Positions 1-8,461 are shown, counted from the stretch's first letter. The stretch is DNA of 47,698 nucleotides from Halobacteriales archaeon SW_8_68_21 (GCA_003023405.1 PXST01000025.1:49851-97548); one strand, 5' to 3'. A program made the numbers and translations. Notes: generated by a model not told the origin, from the letters alone.

Positions 1-872
1 GGCTCGTCGATCGGCGCGGCGTCCTCCGCGGCGACGCGCGCCGCGAGCGCGGCGACCAGCCGCCTGACGCCCGGGCCGCCCGCCTCGACGTTGCCCTCGC
101 GGACCGCGGCCGGGTTGCGGTCGAACGCGCCGAGGATCGTCTCCGCGCGCCCCTCGCCGATGCCGTCGAGTTCCATCAGCTGCTCGCGGGCGGCCTCGTC
201 GTCCTTCTCGCGGAGGTCGTCGGCGTACTCGACCAGGGCCTCGTGGACGCGCGCGCCCCACCCGCCCTCGGTGCGGAGGACGCGCTTCGTCGTGCCGCGC
301 TCCGAGACGGTGTAGATTACGGCGTCGGTGTCGAGGTCGATGGCGCGCACGTAGTCGACAATCTCCCGGCGGGCGTCGCTGTCTACCCCCCGGACGCTCC
401 CGTCGCGGACGTGGACGTGATACCCTCGTCCGCCGGAGAAGACGACGGTCACGTCCTTGAACGCAAAGTCGTCGTCGATAAAATCGAGCAGGCGCATGAG
501 CGCGTCCTTACACGCCGCGAGCATCTCCGGGTACGAGGTGGTCTCGGGGTCGACGCCGGGGAGGTGGTCGGCGTCCAGATCGAAGACGAGGTCGGCGTTC
601 CGCCACCCCTTCTGGCCCATCGTCGCCGCCCCGGGGTCGTCGTAGCGCGCGGCCGAGAAGTAGGCGTGTCGCGGGGCCGTGTCCGCGAAGAACGTGTCGA
701 CGTCGCCGAGGTCGTACAGCGACTGGTGGCGGACCATCGTCGTCCCGGATCCCGGCGTCCACGGGATGTGGCCCCACTCGCGGAGGTTCGCGTCGGGCGG
801 GAGCGACAGCGAGACCGACCGGTAGTAGTCGCCGAAGCGACCCCGGAGGTACTCGCGGGTCCGGTCGTCCAT
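1..872 (-). CDS. priS: DNA primase small (catalytic) subunit PriS, 3' part cut by window edge
   Basis: Archaeo-eukaryotic primase catalytic subunit, which makes the RNA/DNA primers for replication with the large subunit PriL. About 290 residues are visible from an ATG at 870-872; the C-terminus runs off the left edge, since the family is usually near 380-400 residues. The catalytic acidic motif FDLDADHL lies at residues 97-104 (D98, D100), and the nucleotide-binding motif [10 protein letters not shown] at 146-155. A helix-hairpin-helix-like stretch ([13 protein letters not shown]) follows near residue 240. Reading frame and codon use are typical of the window. It is transcribed away from the repeat element that begins about 90 bases upstream of its start. 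The family call is firm; only the C-terminal end is unseen. Confidence 0.95.
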   Translation of the reverse strand, partial: MDDRTREYLRGRFGDYYRSVSLSLPPDANLREWGHIPWTPGSGTTMVRHQSLYDLGDVDTFFADTAPRHAYFSAARYDDPGAATMGQKGWRNADLVFDLDADHLPGVDPETTSYPEMLAACKDALMRLLDFIDDDFAFKDVTVVFSGGRGYHVHVRDGSVRGVDSDARREIVDYVRAIDLDTDAVIYTVSERGTTKRVLRTEGGWGARVHEALVEYADDLREKDDEAAREQLMELDGIGEGRAETILGAFDRNPAAVREGNVEAGGPGVRRLVAALAARVAAEDAAPIDE

Positions 873-950
873 CTCTCCATCCTTACCCGCGGTCGACGTA
901 TCAACGTTGTCGTTCGTGATCGGCCGCGACGAGTGAACGACGACGATTCG

Positions 951-1405
951 CACGAAGCAACCGATGCGGTGGCGCGCGCCTGCGAGCGGCCGCCACCGGC
1001 GGCCGCGAGTAGGGAGAGACCGGAGGTCTCTTTGATAGCCGGCGGCGATAGTGATAGCCGAAAAATTTGTAATGTTGGGGTGTGAGTACAAACTATGCCT
1101 GGACCGTCGAAAGACCATCTTGAACATCTGAGTGAAGAGGAACGGGCAGTCGCCGGCGGTGGAGCCGCCGGCTGCCCGTGGCGCGTCGCGCCTCGCGGCT
1201 GGGGCTTCGGGAGCGTTTGTGCCGATCGGTGATTTATAAGCAGTTACGCACAACCGAGTGGCTGGGGCTTCGGGAGCGTTTGTGCCGATCGGTAATTTAT
1301 AAGCAGTTACGTATAGCCGAGCGGCTGGGGCTTCGGGAGTGTTTGTGCTGATCGGTGATTTATAAGGAGTTACGTATAGCCGAGCGGCTGGGGCTTCGGT
1401 GGTGT
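951..1405 (+). repeat. Dispersed structured element, copy A, with 63-bp tandem array
   Basis: This gene-free stretch upstream of priS holds the longest copy of a dispersed element. The conserved 5' block (GATGCGGTGGCGCGCGCC, then TGCGAGCG) is at 963-988. A hairpin follows with arms 986-994 and 998-1006 and loop ACC. A second hairpin has arms 1015-1021 and 1025-1031, and a third has arms 1152-1159 and 1165-1172. The 3' block, containing GGCTGGGGCTTCGGG, starts at 1197 and opens a tandem array with a 63-base period: 1197-1259, 1260-1322, 1323-1385 and a partial unit at 1386-1405. Each full unit carries a TTTATAAG sequence resembling an archaeal TATA box. A short ATG frame at 964 and another at 1095 exist, but neither shows coding character. 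Other copies lie at 10269-10429, 22117-22307, 23511-23575 and 47646-47698. Confidence 0.85.
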
Positions 1406-1486
1406 TCGCGTCGGCCGTGGAATCGCTTCCCCGATTGTTCCGGTATCGGCCACAACACTATCGGACCACGACCCATACGCCATGGC

Positions 1487-1633
1487 ATGCGCTCCGAAGA
1501 GGAGATCCGAGAGCAGTACGAGTTCCTCCGCGAACAGCTGGACGACGAGGAGATGAACCACCGCGGCGTTGAGGAGCTGTTCACCCACTACAAGCGCACG
1601 CTCGGCTGGGTGTTGGAAGAAGAACACATGTGA
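1487..1633 (+). CDS. Small conserved haloarchaeal protein, function unknown (48 aa)
   Basis: A 48-residue, very acidic, probably helical protein starting MRSEEEIREQYEF and ending VLEEEHM. No known domain is recognised, and no cysteine pair, membrane segment or signal peptide is present. The start at 1487 is preferred because the acidic, helical composition begins there; the open frame upstream reads through the 63-bp repeat and has a different, basic composition. It is followed at once by the candidate small RNA at 1675. The tandem units upstream, each with a TATA-like motif, may supply its promoter. This is probably a real gene because it has haloarchaeal composition and a discrete helical pattern, but no role can be given. 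Confidence 0.65.
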   Translation: MRSEEEIREQYEFLREQLDDEEMNHRGVEELFTHYKRTLGWVLEEEHM

Positions 1634-1648
1634 GCGATGTACGACACG

Positions 1649-1755
1649 TTTATGATGCTCTACAGTGTAAGCTCGGGTGACGCTTCGTCTGGAGGGCCGA
1701 AGCGTCAGCGGGGACCAACCGGCAGGCCCGACGCGGCTTTTTTCCGCGTCGGGCG
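1649..1755 (+). ncRNA. Candidate small RNA with two perfect hairpins
   Basis: A TATA-like TTTATGATG at about 1649-1657 would place transcription start near 1675. Immediately after come two perfect stem-loops. The first has arms 1678-1687 and 1698-1707 (10 bp), and its loop exposes GGAGGG. The second has arms 1726-1736 and 1744-1754 (11 bp) around a T-rich loop. They are joined by an unpaired linker containing GGGACCAACCGG. The layout resembles a short non-coding RNA with a terminator-like end. The GGAGG loop could pair with the 3' end of 16S rRNA (inference). A 60-codon frame starting at 1677 overlaps it, but that frame continues well past the hairpins and has poor composition, so an RNA is preferred. 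Leader or terminator function for neighbours is the alternative. Confidence 0.45.
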
Positions 1756-2039
1756 TGCCTTCTTCCGATAGTTCGACCCGACAGCGCCGGGTTCGTCCCG
1801 TTCCCGCTCGCTCCGACGAGTCGCGACGCTCAGCGCGGTCGGTTTCCCACACTTTCTGACCGGTTTGTTCGTGTGCGGTCGTCGTCGTCGGTTCGCAGCA
1901 CGTATCAGACCCAGAAAACGACGTACGGCCGCGGATCCACCGCCCGCCATCGGCGACGATTGTGGAGTTGACACGACGAGCGTGTCTGTTAAGAGGCGGT
2001 AAGCGGGATCGGCCGGTCGTACGAAGACTAATGTAACGG
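1756..2039. other. Gene-free stretch before the padR-like gene
   Basis: No open frame with haloarchaeal coding character, no repeat copy and no tRNA-like fold was seen here. It separates the candidate small RNA from the promoter of the PadR-family gene. Confidence 0.5.
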
Positions 2040-2047
2040 TATATTTA
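2040..2047 (+). promoter_or_regulatory. TATA box of the PadR-family gene
   Basis: TATATTTA lies 33-40 bases before the ATG at 2080, which predicts a transcript start near 2068 and a leader of about 12 bases. It stands out in an otherwise GC-rich stretch and supports 2080, not the ATG at 2047, as the translation start. Confidence 0.6.
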
Positions 2048-2079
2048 TGTATTCTCGACAGGTATGTATTAGTAGTTGT

Positions 2080-2355
2080 ATGTACGACCTCACAGGTTTT
2101 CAGCGCGACCTGCTCTACGTGATCGCGGGGCTCGACGAGCCGCACGGACTGGCTATCAAAGAGGAGCTCGAAGAGTACTACGAAAAGGAGATCCACCACG
2201 GCCGCCTCTACCCGAACCTCGACACGCTCGTCGAGAAGGGGCTCGTCGAGAAGGGCCAGCGCGACCGCCGCACCAACTACTACACGCTGACGCGTCGCGG
2301 TCGCCGCGAGATCGAGGCGCGCACCGACTGGGAAGCCGAGTACGTCGAACACTAA
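2080..2355 (+). CDS. PadR-family winged-helix transcriptional regulator
   Basis: A 91-residue single-domain PadR-like regulator. After MYDLTGFQRDLLYVIAGL it has the DEPHGLAIKEELEEYY helix pair, then GRLYPNLDTLVEKGLVEKG (recognition helix and start of the wing) and RTNYYTLTRRGRREIEAR, all characteristic of the family. PadR proteins bind DNA as dimers and usually repress their own or neighbouring genes, often in response to a small ligand. There is no C-terminal extension, so this is the minimal form common in haloarchaea. The start at 2080 is chosen because an upstream in-frame ATG at 2047 would lie inside the TATA box. It stands alone between the small RNA candidate and gatD; its targets are unknown. 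Confidence 0.9.
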   Translation: MYDLTGFQRDLLYVIAGLDEPHGLAIKEELEEYYEKEIHHGRLYPNLDTLVEKGLVEKGQRDRRTNYYTLTRRGRREIEARTDWEAEYVEH

Positions 2356-2560
2356 CGCGTCCGCTCGCGACCCCCGCAGCCGACCGGTAGCCGTCGGCTC
2401 CGCCGGTCCCGCCGTCTCTCTTTCCTTCGTTCCGTCATCTCCGCCGAGCGGCTCCGACCGCCGAACCGTGTTCACACGGTTCCGAGTCGGAATGCCGTGA
2501 ACCGACCGGCGCGCGCCGCGAACGGTTGGATTCAAGTCCGCCCCGGCAGAATCCGGTCGT

Positions 2561-3883
2561 ATGCAACCGGGAGATCGCGTCCGCGTCGAGCGCGGGGGCG
2601 TCACCAACGAGGGCGTACTGCTCCCCTCCACGACGCGGGACCACCTCGTCGTCAAGCTCGACGGCGGCTACAACGTCGGGATCGACCGCGACGCGGCCAA
2701 CGTCGAGGTGCTGGAGTCCGCTGTCCGCGAGGTCGACCCCGCGGCCGAGACGGACGAAGACGACGCCACCTCGGAGATCACCTTCGACGACGACCTGCCC
2801 ACGGTCTCGCTCATCTCGACCGGCGGGACCATCGCCTCCACCGTCGACTACCGGACCGGAGCCGTCACGGCGCAGTTCGACGCCGAGGATGTCCTTCGGG
2901 CCGTCCCGGAACTCGCCGGACGCGCGAACTACCGCGGCCGGGTCGTTGCGAACATCCTCTCGGAGAACATGGAGCCGTCCATCTGGCGCGAGCTGGCCGA
3001 GGCCGTCCGCGAGGAGATCGAGGCGGGTGCCGACGGCGTCGTCGTGATGCACGGTACGGACACGATGCAGTACTCCGCGTCCGCGCTCTCGTTTATGCTC
3101 GATTCCCCCGTTCCCGTCGTGTTCACCGGGAGCCAGCGCTCCGCGGACCGCCCCTCCTCCGACAACGTGATGAACGCGGTGTGCGCCGTCGAGGCCGCGA
3201 AGGCTGACCACGCCGAAACGCTGGTGTGTATGCACGCGTCCCCCTCCGACGACGCCTGCGCGCTCCACCGCGGCACGCGCGTCCGAAAGAGCCACACCTC
3301 GCGCCGGGACGCCTTCGAGACGATCGGTGCCGCCCCACTCGGACTGATCGACTACGAGACCGCCGTGGAGGCGGGAAGCGAGGGCGACGCGGCCGACGCC
3401 GCGATCGAGTGGAACCGAGACCCCCTCCCGCGCGGCGAGACGGGGACCGGCCCCGCCGGCGACGACGAGAGCGACGACGTCGCCGTCGCGCCCGACCTCG
3501 ACGGCGACGTGGAACTCGTCAAGTTCACGCCCGGGATGGACCCGGCCGCGTGGACGTACCTCGACGAGACGGACGGCGTCGTGATCGAGGGCACCGGACT
3601 CGGTCACGTCCACACCGACCTCATCCCGCGAATCGAGGCGCTCGTCGAAGGCGGCACCGTCGTCGCGATGACGAGCCAGTGTCTCGCGGGCCGGGTCTGC
3701 GACCGCGTGTACGACACCGGCCGCGACCTGCTCGACGCGGGGGGCGTCGAGGCCGGCGACACCCTCCCCGGCACCGCGAAGGTGAAGCTGATGTGGGCGC
3801 TCGCGAACGTCGCCGACCCCGCCGAGGCGATGGGCCGCGACCTCGCCGGCGAACTGACCGAGGAGTCGCGCCCTTGGCGATGA
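2561..3883 (+). CDS. gatD: Glutamyl-tRNA(Gln) amidotransferase subunit D
   Basis: Archaeal GatD, the asparaginase-like subunit that releases ammonia from glutamine (or asparagine) for GatE, so that misacylated Glu-tRNA(Gln) becomes Gln-tRNA(Gln). It has 440 residues, as expected. An N-terminal beta-barrel domain (about 1-60, MQPGDRVRV to VEVLES) is followed by the asparaginase fold from residue 80. Catalytic features are STGGTIAS (86-93, nucleophile T90), VMHGTDTMQY (162-171) and the lysine in VRKSHTSRRDAF (K243). It heads an operon: its TGA overlaps the ATG of the downstream acetyltransferase gene. A paralogous plain asparaginase lies at 43280-44383. The gatE partner is not in the window. 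Confidence 0.96.
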   Translation: MQPGDRVRVERGGVTNEGVLLPSTTRDHLVVKLDGGYNVGIDRDAANVEVLESAVREVDPAAETDEDDATSEITFDDDLPTVSLISTGGTIASTVDYRTGAVTAQFDAEDVLRAVPELAGRANYRGRVVANILSENMEPSIWRELAEAVREEIEAGADGVVVMHGTDTMQYSASALSFMLDSPVPVVFTGSQRSADRPSSDNVMNAVCAVEAAKADHAETLVCMHASPSDDACALHRGTRVRKSHTSRRDAFETIGAAPLGLIDYETAVEAGSEGDAADAAIEWNRDPLPRGETGTGPAGDDESDDVAVAPDLDGDVELVKFTPGMDPAAWTYLDETDGVVIEGTGLGHVHTDLIPRIEALVEGGTVVAMTSQCLAGRVCDRVYDTGRDLLDAGGVEAGDTLPGTAKVKLMWALANVADPAEAMGRDLAGELTEESRPWR

Positions 3884-4920
3884 CGGGGCCGGAGTCGGAG
3901 TTCGGCGTCGTCGTCCGCGAGGCCCGCCCCGCCGACGCCGACGCGGTCGCGGCGTTCACGCGGGACACGTGGGGCGAGCGCCACGAAGACTACGTCCCGC
4001 GGGCGTTCCCGGACTGGGCCGCGTCGGACGACCCGGACCGCGGGACCTTTGTCGCGACGCTGCCGCCCGAGTCCGTCGAGGCCGGCGACCCGGACGGGCG
4101 GGCGGCGGGCGACACCCTCGTCGAGGGCGACGGGACGGGTGTCGCCGACGCGGGCAACCCGGAGGCGGTCGTCGGCTGTATCCAGGCCGTCTCGCTCTCC
4201 GAGTGGGAGGCGTGGGGACAGGGGATCCGCGTCGACCCCGCCGCGCGCGGCCACGGCGTCGGCACCGCGCTCTCGACGGCCGCGCTCGACTGGAGCCGCG
4301 ACCGCGGCGCGACCGTCTGCCGCAACATGGTGTTCTCCTGGAACGTCATGGGACTCGGGCAGTCGCGGGCGGTCGGCTTCGAGCCGGAGACCGAGTTCCG
4401 CTTCGCCGAGCCGGAGCCGGACGCGGCCGGCTCGGACGGAGCTGACTTTCCCGGGGTCGACGTCCTCGCCGACCCCGACGCCGCGTGGGCGTTCTGGAGC
4501 GACAGCGACGCCCGCGACCACCTACGCGGGCTGGCGCTCGACCCCGGCGAGTCGTGGGCCTGCTCGGCGCTCACGCGCGAGCGGCTGGCGACCGCGGCCG
4601 CCGAGGACAGACTGCTCGGCGTCGCCGACGCGGACGGGTTCGCCGGCTTCGCGGTTCGGACGCGCGTGACGGGACGCGAGACCGACGATGGGACCGTTCG
4701 GACCGCGACGTACGGCGCGGCCGCGTGGCGCGACGCCGACGCGGCGGGGGCGCTGTACGACGCGGTCGCCGCCGACGCCGGGGCGGCCGCGGCCGACGCC
4801 ACCCGCGTGTTTATTCCCGAGACGGTCGAGCACGTGAGCGACACCGGCGCGAACCGCGTCCCGGTCGCGGCCGAACCGGACTTCGTGATGTGCGCCGACC
4901 TCACCGGCGGTGAGCCATGA
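3880..4920 (+). CDS. GNAT-family N-acetyltransferase (346 aa)
   Basis: A GNAT acetyltransferase. The N-terminal half carries the acetyl-CoA pyrophosphate-binding loop RGHGVGTAL (about residues 123-131) preceded by the beta strand GIRVDP, and then the typical NMVFSWNVMGLGQSRAVGF segment. The length is about twice that of a single GNAT domain, and the C-terminal half (about 180-346) looks like a second, degenerate GNAT-like module without a clear loop. The acceptor substrate cannot be told. The ATG at 3880 overlaps the gatD stop (ATGA), and its own stop overlaps the next ATG in the same way, so the three genes are probably cotranscribed and translationally coupled. Confidence 0.85.
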   Translation: MTGPESEFGVVVREARPADADAVAAFTRDTWGERHEDYVPRAFPDWAASDDPDRGTFVATLPPESVEAGDPDGRAAGDTLVEGDGTGVADAGNPEAVVGCIQAVSLSEWEAWGQGIRVDPAARGHGVGTALSTAALDWSRDRGATVCRNMVFSWNVMGLGQSRAVGFEPETEFRFAEPEPDAAGSDGADFPGVDVLADPDAAWAFWSDSDARDHLRGLALDPGESWACSALTRERLATAAAEDRLLGVADADGFAGFAVRTRVTGRETDDGTVRTATYGAAAWRDADAAGALYDAVAADAGAAAADATRVFIPETVEHVSDTGANRVPVAAEPDFVMCADLTGGEP

Positions 4921-5129
4921 CCCTCTTCGGCGTCTCCCTCCCGTGGTCGCTCCCGCTCACGTTCGTGATCTACGGCGTCGTCGTCGCCGTCGCGGTGTGG
5001 ATCTACCGCGACGCGAGGGCGCGCGGCAGCCGCTACGCGATCGTTTGGGGGCTCTCGACGCTCCTCTTTACTATCATTCCGGTGCTGGCGTACCTGTACC
5101 TCCACCGCGACACCGGGCCGGCGCGCTGA
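4917..5129 (+). CDS. Small two-helix membrane protein, function unknown
   Basis: A 70-residue protein with a hydrophobic segment at about residues 10-30 (PLTFVIYGVVVAVAVWIY), a short basic cytoplasmic-type loop RDARARGSRY, and a second segment at about 42-62. This is the layout of a helical hairpin with both ends on the same side. No family is recognised, although small proteins of this kind are common in haloarchaea. It is translationally coupled to the acetyltransferase through an ATGA overlap at 4917-4920 and closes the gatD operon. Confidence 0.75.
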   Translation: MTLFGVSLPWSLPLTFVIYGVVVAVAVWIYRDARARGSRYAIVWGLSTLLFTIIPVLAYLYLHRDTGPAR

Positions 5130-5273
5130 GCCGACCGCGTCCCGCGGCCTTCGCCCGGAACCGCACGTGCTCGGCCGCTCCCGGCCGCTTATGTGTCACG
5201 ACCGGAAACGGGTCGACGGATGCCCTCCCTCAGCCCCGCCGACGGACTGCGCGCGCTCGGTCGCGGCTGTCGC

Positions 5274-5432
5274 CTACGCGCGCTCCCGCTCGCTCCGCCG
5301 GTCGAACGCGAGGACGAACGCGGACGGCCCGAGGCTCGGGAAGACGAACGGCCGGCCGGTCGCCCACGCGACGAGGCCAAGGACGGTGAAAACCAGCCCG
5401 GCGTACAGGCTCGTCCCGAGGCGGCGGCGCAT
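5274..5432 (-). pseudogene. Truncated HPP-family membrane protein remnant
   Basis: The 52 codons read MRRRLGTSLYAGLVFTVLG, then a hydrophobic segment and RPFVFPSLGPSAFVLAF, the N-terminal part of HPP-family integral membrane proteins (signature LGPSA), which are normally about 160-200 residues with several helices. The frame stops at 5274-5276 directly after DRRSERERA. Neither that frame nor the others continue the family downstream, where GC-rich non-coding sequence follows. I infer a 3'-truncated remnant; a functional 52-residue micro-membrane protein is the less likely alternative. The ATG at 5430-5432 matches the usual family start. Confidence 0.6.
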
Positions 5433-5556
5433 TGCGACCGTTTCGGAAGCCGACCCACAAAGCCTCGGCGGATCGGTGGTCTCGAACCGGACCGGCGGTA
5501 TCGATCCCGATACCCGAACCCGAACGTCTAATTGGGCCGGTGTCCCCCGTGGTGAC

Positions 5557-6612
5557 ATGTTCGCGACGCTGCCGGACCTCCTCCGACTGCTCGTCGTCCC
5601 CGTGTTCGCGTGGGCGGCGCTCCGGGACGTCCGGACCCGACGCCTCCCGAACCGACTGTGGCCGCCGCTGTACCTGTTCGGCGCGCTCCTCCTGATCTGG
5701 GAGGCCGTCACCCTGTGGCCGTTCGCGGGGTTCGACGGCCGGATCTTCCTCGTCCGGGCCGCGGTCAGCCTGCTGTTCGTCGCGCCGCTCGGCTACGCCT
5801 TCTGGTACCTCGGGGCGTTCGGCGGGGCCGACGCCAAGGCGCTGATCGCGCTCGCAGTGATCTTCCCGACCTTCCCGGCCTACGAGGTCGGGACCGTCGT
5901 CTTCCCGCTCGTTGACACCGATCTCGGCGTGTTCTCGCTGACGGTCCTCACGAACACGGTGTTGATCGGGCTCGCCTATCCGGTCGCGCTCGCCGCGCTC
6001 AACCTCGTCCGCGGCGAGGTCTCGTCGAACATGTTCCTCGCGCGCCCGGTTGCGACCGAGTCGCTGCCCGACAGACACGGGCGGCTGTTCGAGGGGCCGG
6101 GCGGGTCGACGCGGGGCGGACTTGACCTCGACGCGCTCCGGATGTACCTCCGCTGGCGCGGCCTCACGCTGGCGAACCTGCGGGCCGACCCGGACGGGCT
6201 CCGCGACCCCGACTCGGTCGGCGAGACGTTCGACCCGACCGACGGCGGGACCCACGTCGGCCCGCGGACCGATGGGGGGCGCGCGGTCGACGACGCGGCC
6301 CCGGACGAGGGACGCGCAGTCGACGACGCGGCCCCGGACGGGGAAACCGCGGTCGACGAAACGGTCACGGACGACGAGACGGCCACGGCCGACCCCTGGG
6401 CCGCCGAGCGCTTCCTCGACGACATCGACCACGGCGCGTACGGCACCGACGCCGCGACGCTTCGCGACGGGCTGGAGGTCGTCGCCGACGCGGACCGCGT
6501 GCTTGTCTCGCCCGGCATGCCGTTCGTCGTCCCGATGGCGGCCGGCCTCGTCGTCTCGCTGACGTACGGCGACGCGCTGTTCGCGCTGCTCGGCGCGGTC
6601 GGACTCGTCTGA
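5557..6612 (+). CDS. pibD: Prepilin/prearchaellin peptidase (A24 family, PibD-like)
   Basis: An aspartic membrane peptidase that removes the class III signal peptides of archaellins and pilins at the membrane. It has 351 residues. The first catalytic aspartate is in ALRDVRTRRLPN (D24) and the second in the GxGD-like motif GAFGGADAKAL (D92), each next to transmembrane segments. Four to six hydrophobic helices occupy about residues 8-160, and another lies at the C-terminus (LFALLGAVGLV). Between them is a long hydrophilic acidic loop of about 150 residues, as in other haloarchaeal PibD proteins. This loop contains a 33-base tandem duplication at 6280-6312/6313-6345 encoding RAVDDAAPD twice. The ATG at 5557 opens directly into the first helix. 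Confidence 0.88.
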   Translation: MFATLPDLLRLLVVPVFAWAALRDVRTRRLPNRLWPPLYLFGALLLIWEAVTLWPFAGFDGRIFLVRAAVSLLFVAPLGYAFWYLGAFGGADAKALIALAVIFPTFPAYEVGTVVFPLVDTDLGVFSLTVLTNTVLIGLAYPVALAALNLVRGEVSSNMFLARPVATESLPDRHGRLFEGPGGSTRGGLDLDALRMYLRWRGLTLANLRADPDGLRDPDSVGETFDPTDGGTHVGPRTDGGRAVDDAAPDEGRAVDDAAPDGETAVDETVTDDETATADPWAAERFLDDIDHGAYGTDAATLRDGLEVVADADRVLVSPGMPFVVPMAAGLVVSLTYGDALFALLGAVGLV

Positions 6613-6649
6613 ACCCGCGAGGAGAACGCGCCTCCGGCGGCGAGTCGCC

Positions 6650-8284
6650 TCAGCCCTCGGCCCAGACATCGGCGGCGGCGAGGACGCGCGTCCCGACCGG
6701 CCGCTTCACGAACTCCCCGAGGTCGCGGCCGATCAGGTCGCCGACGCCGCGTTGGGCCGCCACGTCGAGCAGGCGCTGGTCGACGGTCCCGTCGACGACG
6801 ACCGCGTGCGGCGCGGTGTCGGCGGCGTCGAGCGCGTCAAACGCGTCCGCGGCGTCGACCTCGTCGAGACGGTCGAACTCCTCGTTCAGGAAGCGCGCGC
6901 GGCCGGTCTCCCCGTCGACGACCTCCCGGACGTGGTCCCCGATCGACCGCAGTTCGGCCGCGGTCTCGTCGACGCCGTCGGGTCTGTCCGCCTCGTCCGC
7001 CTCCGCGTCTCCGACCGATTCGGCGTCCGCCTCATCCGTCTCCACGTCGAATTCGTCAGCCGCCTCCGCGTCCGGTTCGCCGACCTGCTCTGCGTCGAAA
7101 CTCTCGTCCGTCACCGAGCCGGACTCGGCGTCGACCGCCGCGCCGGCGGCAGGCGGGTCGCCGTCTTCAGCGCCGGGTTCAGAGCCCGCATCCGTCGGTT
7201 CCGCGGGTTCGTCGCCGGGCTCGGTCGGTTCCTCGTCGGACGAACCCGATCCGTCCGCCGGTTCGTCCGTCTCGTCGACGCTCGGCGATTCGTTCGTCGC
7301 GGAGTCGCCCGGTGGGTCGTCCGTCTCGTCGACGCTCGGCGATTCGGGCGAGGGTCCAGCCGAGTCGTCCGCCGAGGAGTCGCCCGGCACCGCGCCGCCG
7401 TCGCCGACGCGGGCGACCGATCCGGGGTCGTCGCCGTCGGCGACCTCCTCGTCGCTCGCGGCCGCCCGGAGGTCGGCGGCGTCCGTGAGGCTCGCGTACG
7501 GGACCTTCCCGCGGAGCGCCTCGAAGACGGCGTCGCGGCCGAGATCCTCGACGGACTCGCCGGGCGGCGCGAACGCGACGTAGTCGACCTCACCGACCTG
7601 CGCGAGTTCGCGGAGGATGAGCTCTCCCCCGCGGTCGCCGTCGAGAAAGGCGGTGACGGTCCGGTCGGCGGTCAGGTCGGCGACCGACTCGGGGACGTTC
7701 GTCCCCTCGACCGCGACGGCGTTTTTGATCCCGCAGTCGAGCAGCGTCAGCACGTCCGCGCGGCCTTCGACGACGATGACGGCATCGGAGTCGCCGACCC
7801 GCGGCCCGGCGGGGAGCCCCTCGTAGTCGACGATGCCCTCGACGCGGGCCGCGTCACGGACCTCCGCTAACACGTCGCTGCTCGCGAGGCTCGTCTCCTC
7901 GAAGCCGCCGGCGACCAGCTCCTTTGCGCGCTCGACAACCTCGCGGCGCTTGGCCGCTCGCACGTCCTCGATGCTCGTCACCTCCACGGAGGCGTGACAG
8001 GGACCGATGCGATCGATCGTCTCCAACGCGGCCGCCAGGATGGCGGTCTCGACCTTGTCGAGGCTGGAGGCGACGGTGACCTCGCCGAACGACTGCCCGT
8101 TCTCGGACTCGACCGCGACATCGATCCGGCCGACGCGCGAGGACTCCTGGAGGTCCCGGAGGTCCAGCTCCTCGCCGAGTAGCCCCTCGGTCTGCCCGAA
8201 CACCGCCCCGACGACGTCGCTCCGCTCGACGACGCCGTCGGCCGCGATGGTGGCGTGTATCAGGTATTTTTCTGTGTCTTTCAT
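6650..8284 (-). CDS. dnaG: Archaeal DnaG primase-like protein
   Basis: Archaeal DnaG, a TOPRIM protein associated with the exosome and with RNA processing, for which primase activity has been shown in some archaea. It has 544 residues. The N-terminal conserved region runs MKDTEKYLIHATI to about residue 160. The TOPRIM domain follows: VVEGRAD at 171-177 (E173) and FLDGDRGG at 213-220 (D215, D217). A long acidic linker (about 310-440) then leads to a conserved C-terminal segment ending VGTRVLAAADVWAEG. The linker contains an exact 30-base duplication at 7263-7292 and 7317-7346 (SPSVDETD repeats). The start is placed at 8284 because the family begins MKDTEKYL; the upstream in-frame extension is not conserved in character. 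An inverted repeat lies in its upstream region. Confidence 0.95.
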   Translation of the reverse strand: MKDTEKYLIHATIAADGVVERSDVVGAVFGQTEGLLGEELDLRDLQESSRVGRIDVAVESENGQSFGEVTVASSLDKVETAILAAALETIDRIGPCHASVEVTSIEDVRAAKRREVVERAKELVAGGFEETSLASSDVLAEVRDAARVEGIVDYEGLPAGPRVGDSDAVIVVEGRADVLTLLDCGIKNAVAVEGTNVPESVADLTADRTVTAFLDGDRGGELILRELAQVGEVDYVAFAPPGESVEDLGRDAVFEALRGKVPYASLTDAADLRAAASDEEVADGDDPGSVARVGDGGAVPGDSSADDSAGPSPESPSVDETDDPPGDSATNESPSVDETDEPADGSGSSDEEPTEPGDEPAEPTDAGSEPGAEDGDPPAAGAAVDAESGSVTDESFDAEQVGEPDAEAADEFDVETDEADAESVGDAEADEADRPDGVDETAAELRSIGDHVREVVDGETGRARFLNEEFDRLDEVDAADAFDALDAADTAPHAVVVDGTVDQRLLDVAAQRGVGDLIGRDLGEFVKRPVGTRVLAAADVWAEG

Positions 8285-8344
8285 GATGTGTGAATTGTGA
8301 TATCGGGCGGCTGAAGCCGCCCACCTTATGTTTCGTCCCTCGCG

Positions 8345-8413
8345 GAAAATAGCTATCGCCACACCCCTCCGTCGACGGTCGTTGAAGAAAATTTCTCTCC
8401 AATAGCTATTTTC
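8345..8413. promoter_or_regulatory. Perfect 12-bp inverted repeat between dnaG and the symporter operon
   Basis: GAAAATAGCTAT at 8345-8356 is exactly mirrored by ATAGCTATTTTC at 8402-8413. Each arm contains the self-palindrome ATAGCTAT, so the two sites are also direct repeats of it. They sit in the AT-rich divergent promoter region between dnaG (minus) and the DUF3311 gene (plus), spaced 45 bases apart. A paired regulator-binding site is a reasonable inference. Confidence 0.5.
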
Positions 8414-8461
8414 GAATTAATCCGATAGTGATTAGTGTCTACGGAAGTAAATCTATCTCAT

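Noticed and set aside
1197-1405. Possible CRISPR array
   Set aside because: The 63-base units are contiguous and nearly identical along their whole length; there are no unique spacers between short repeats.
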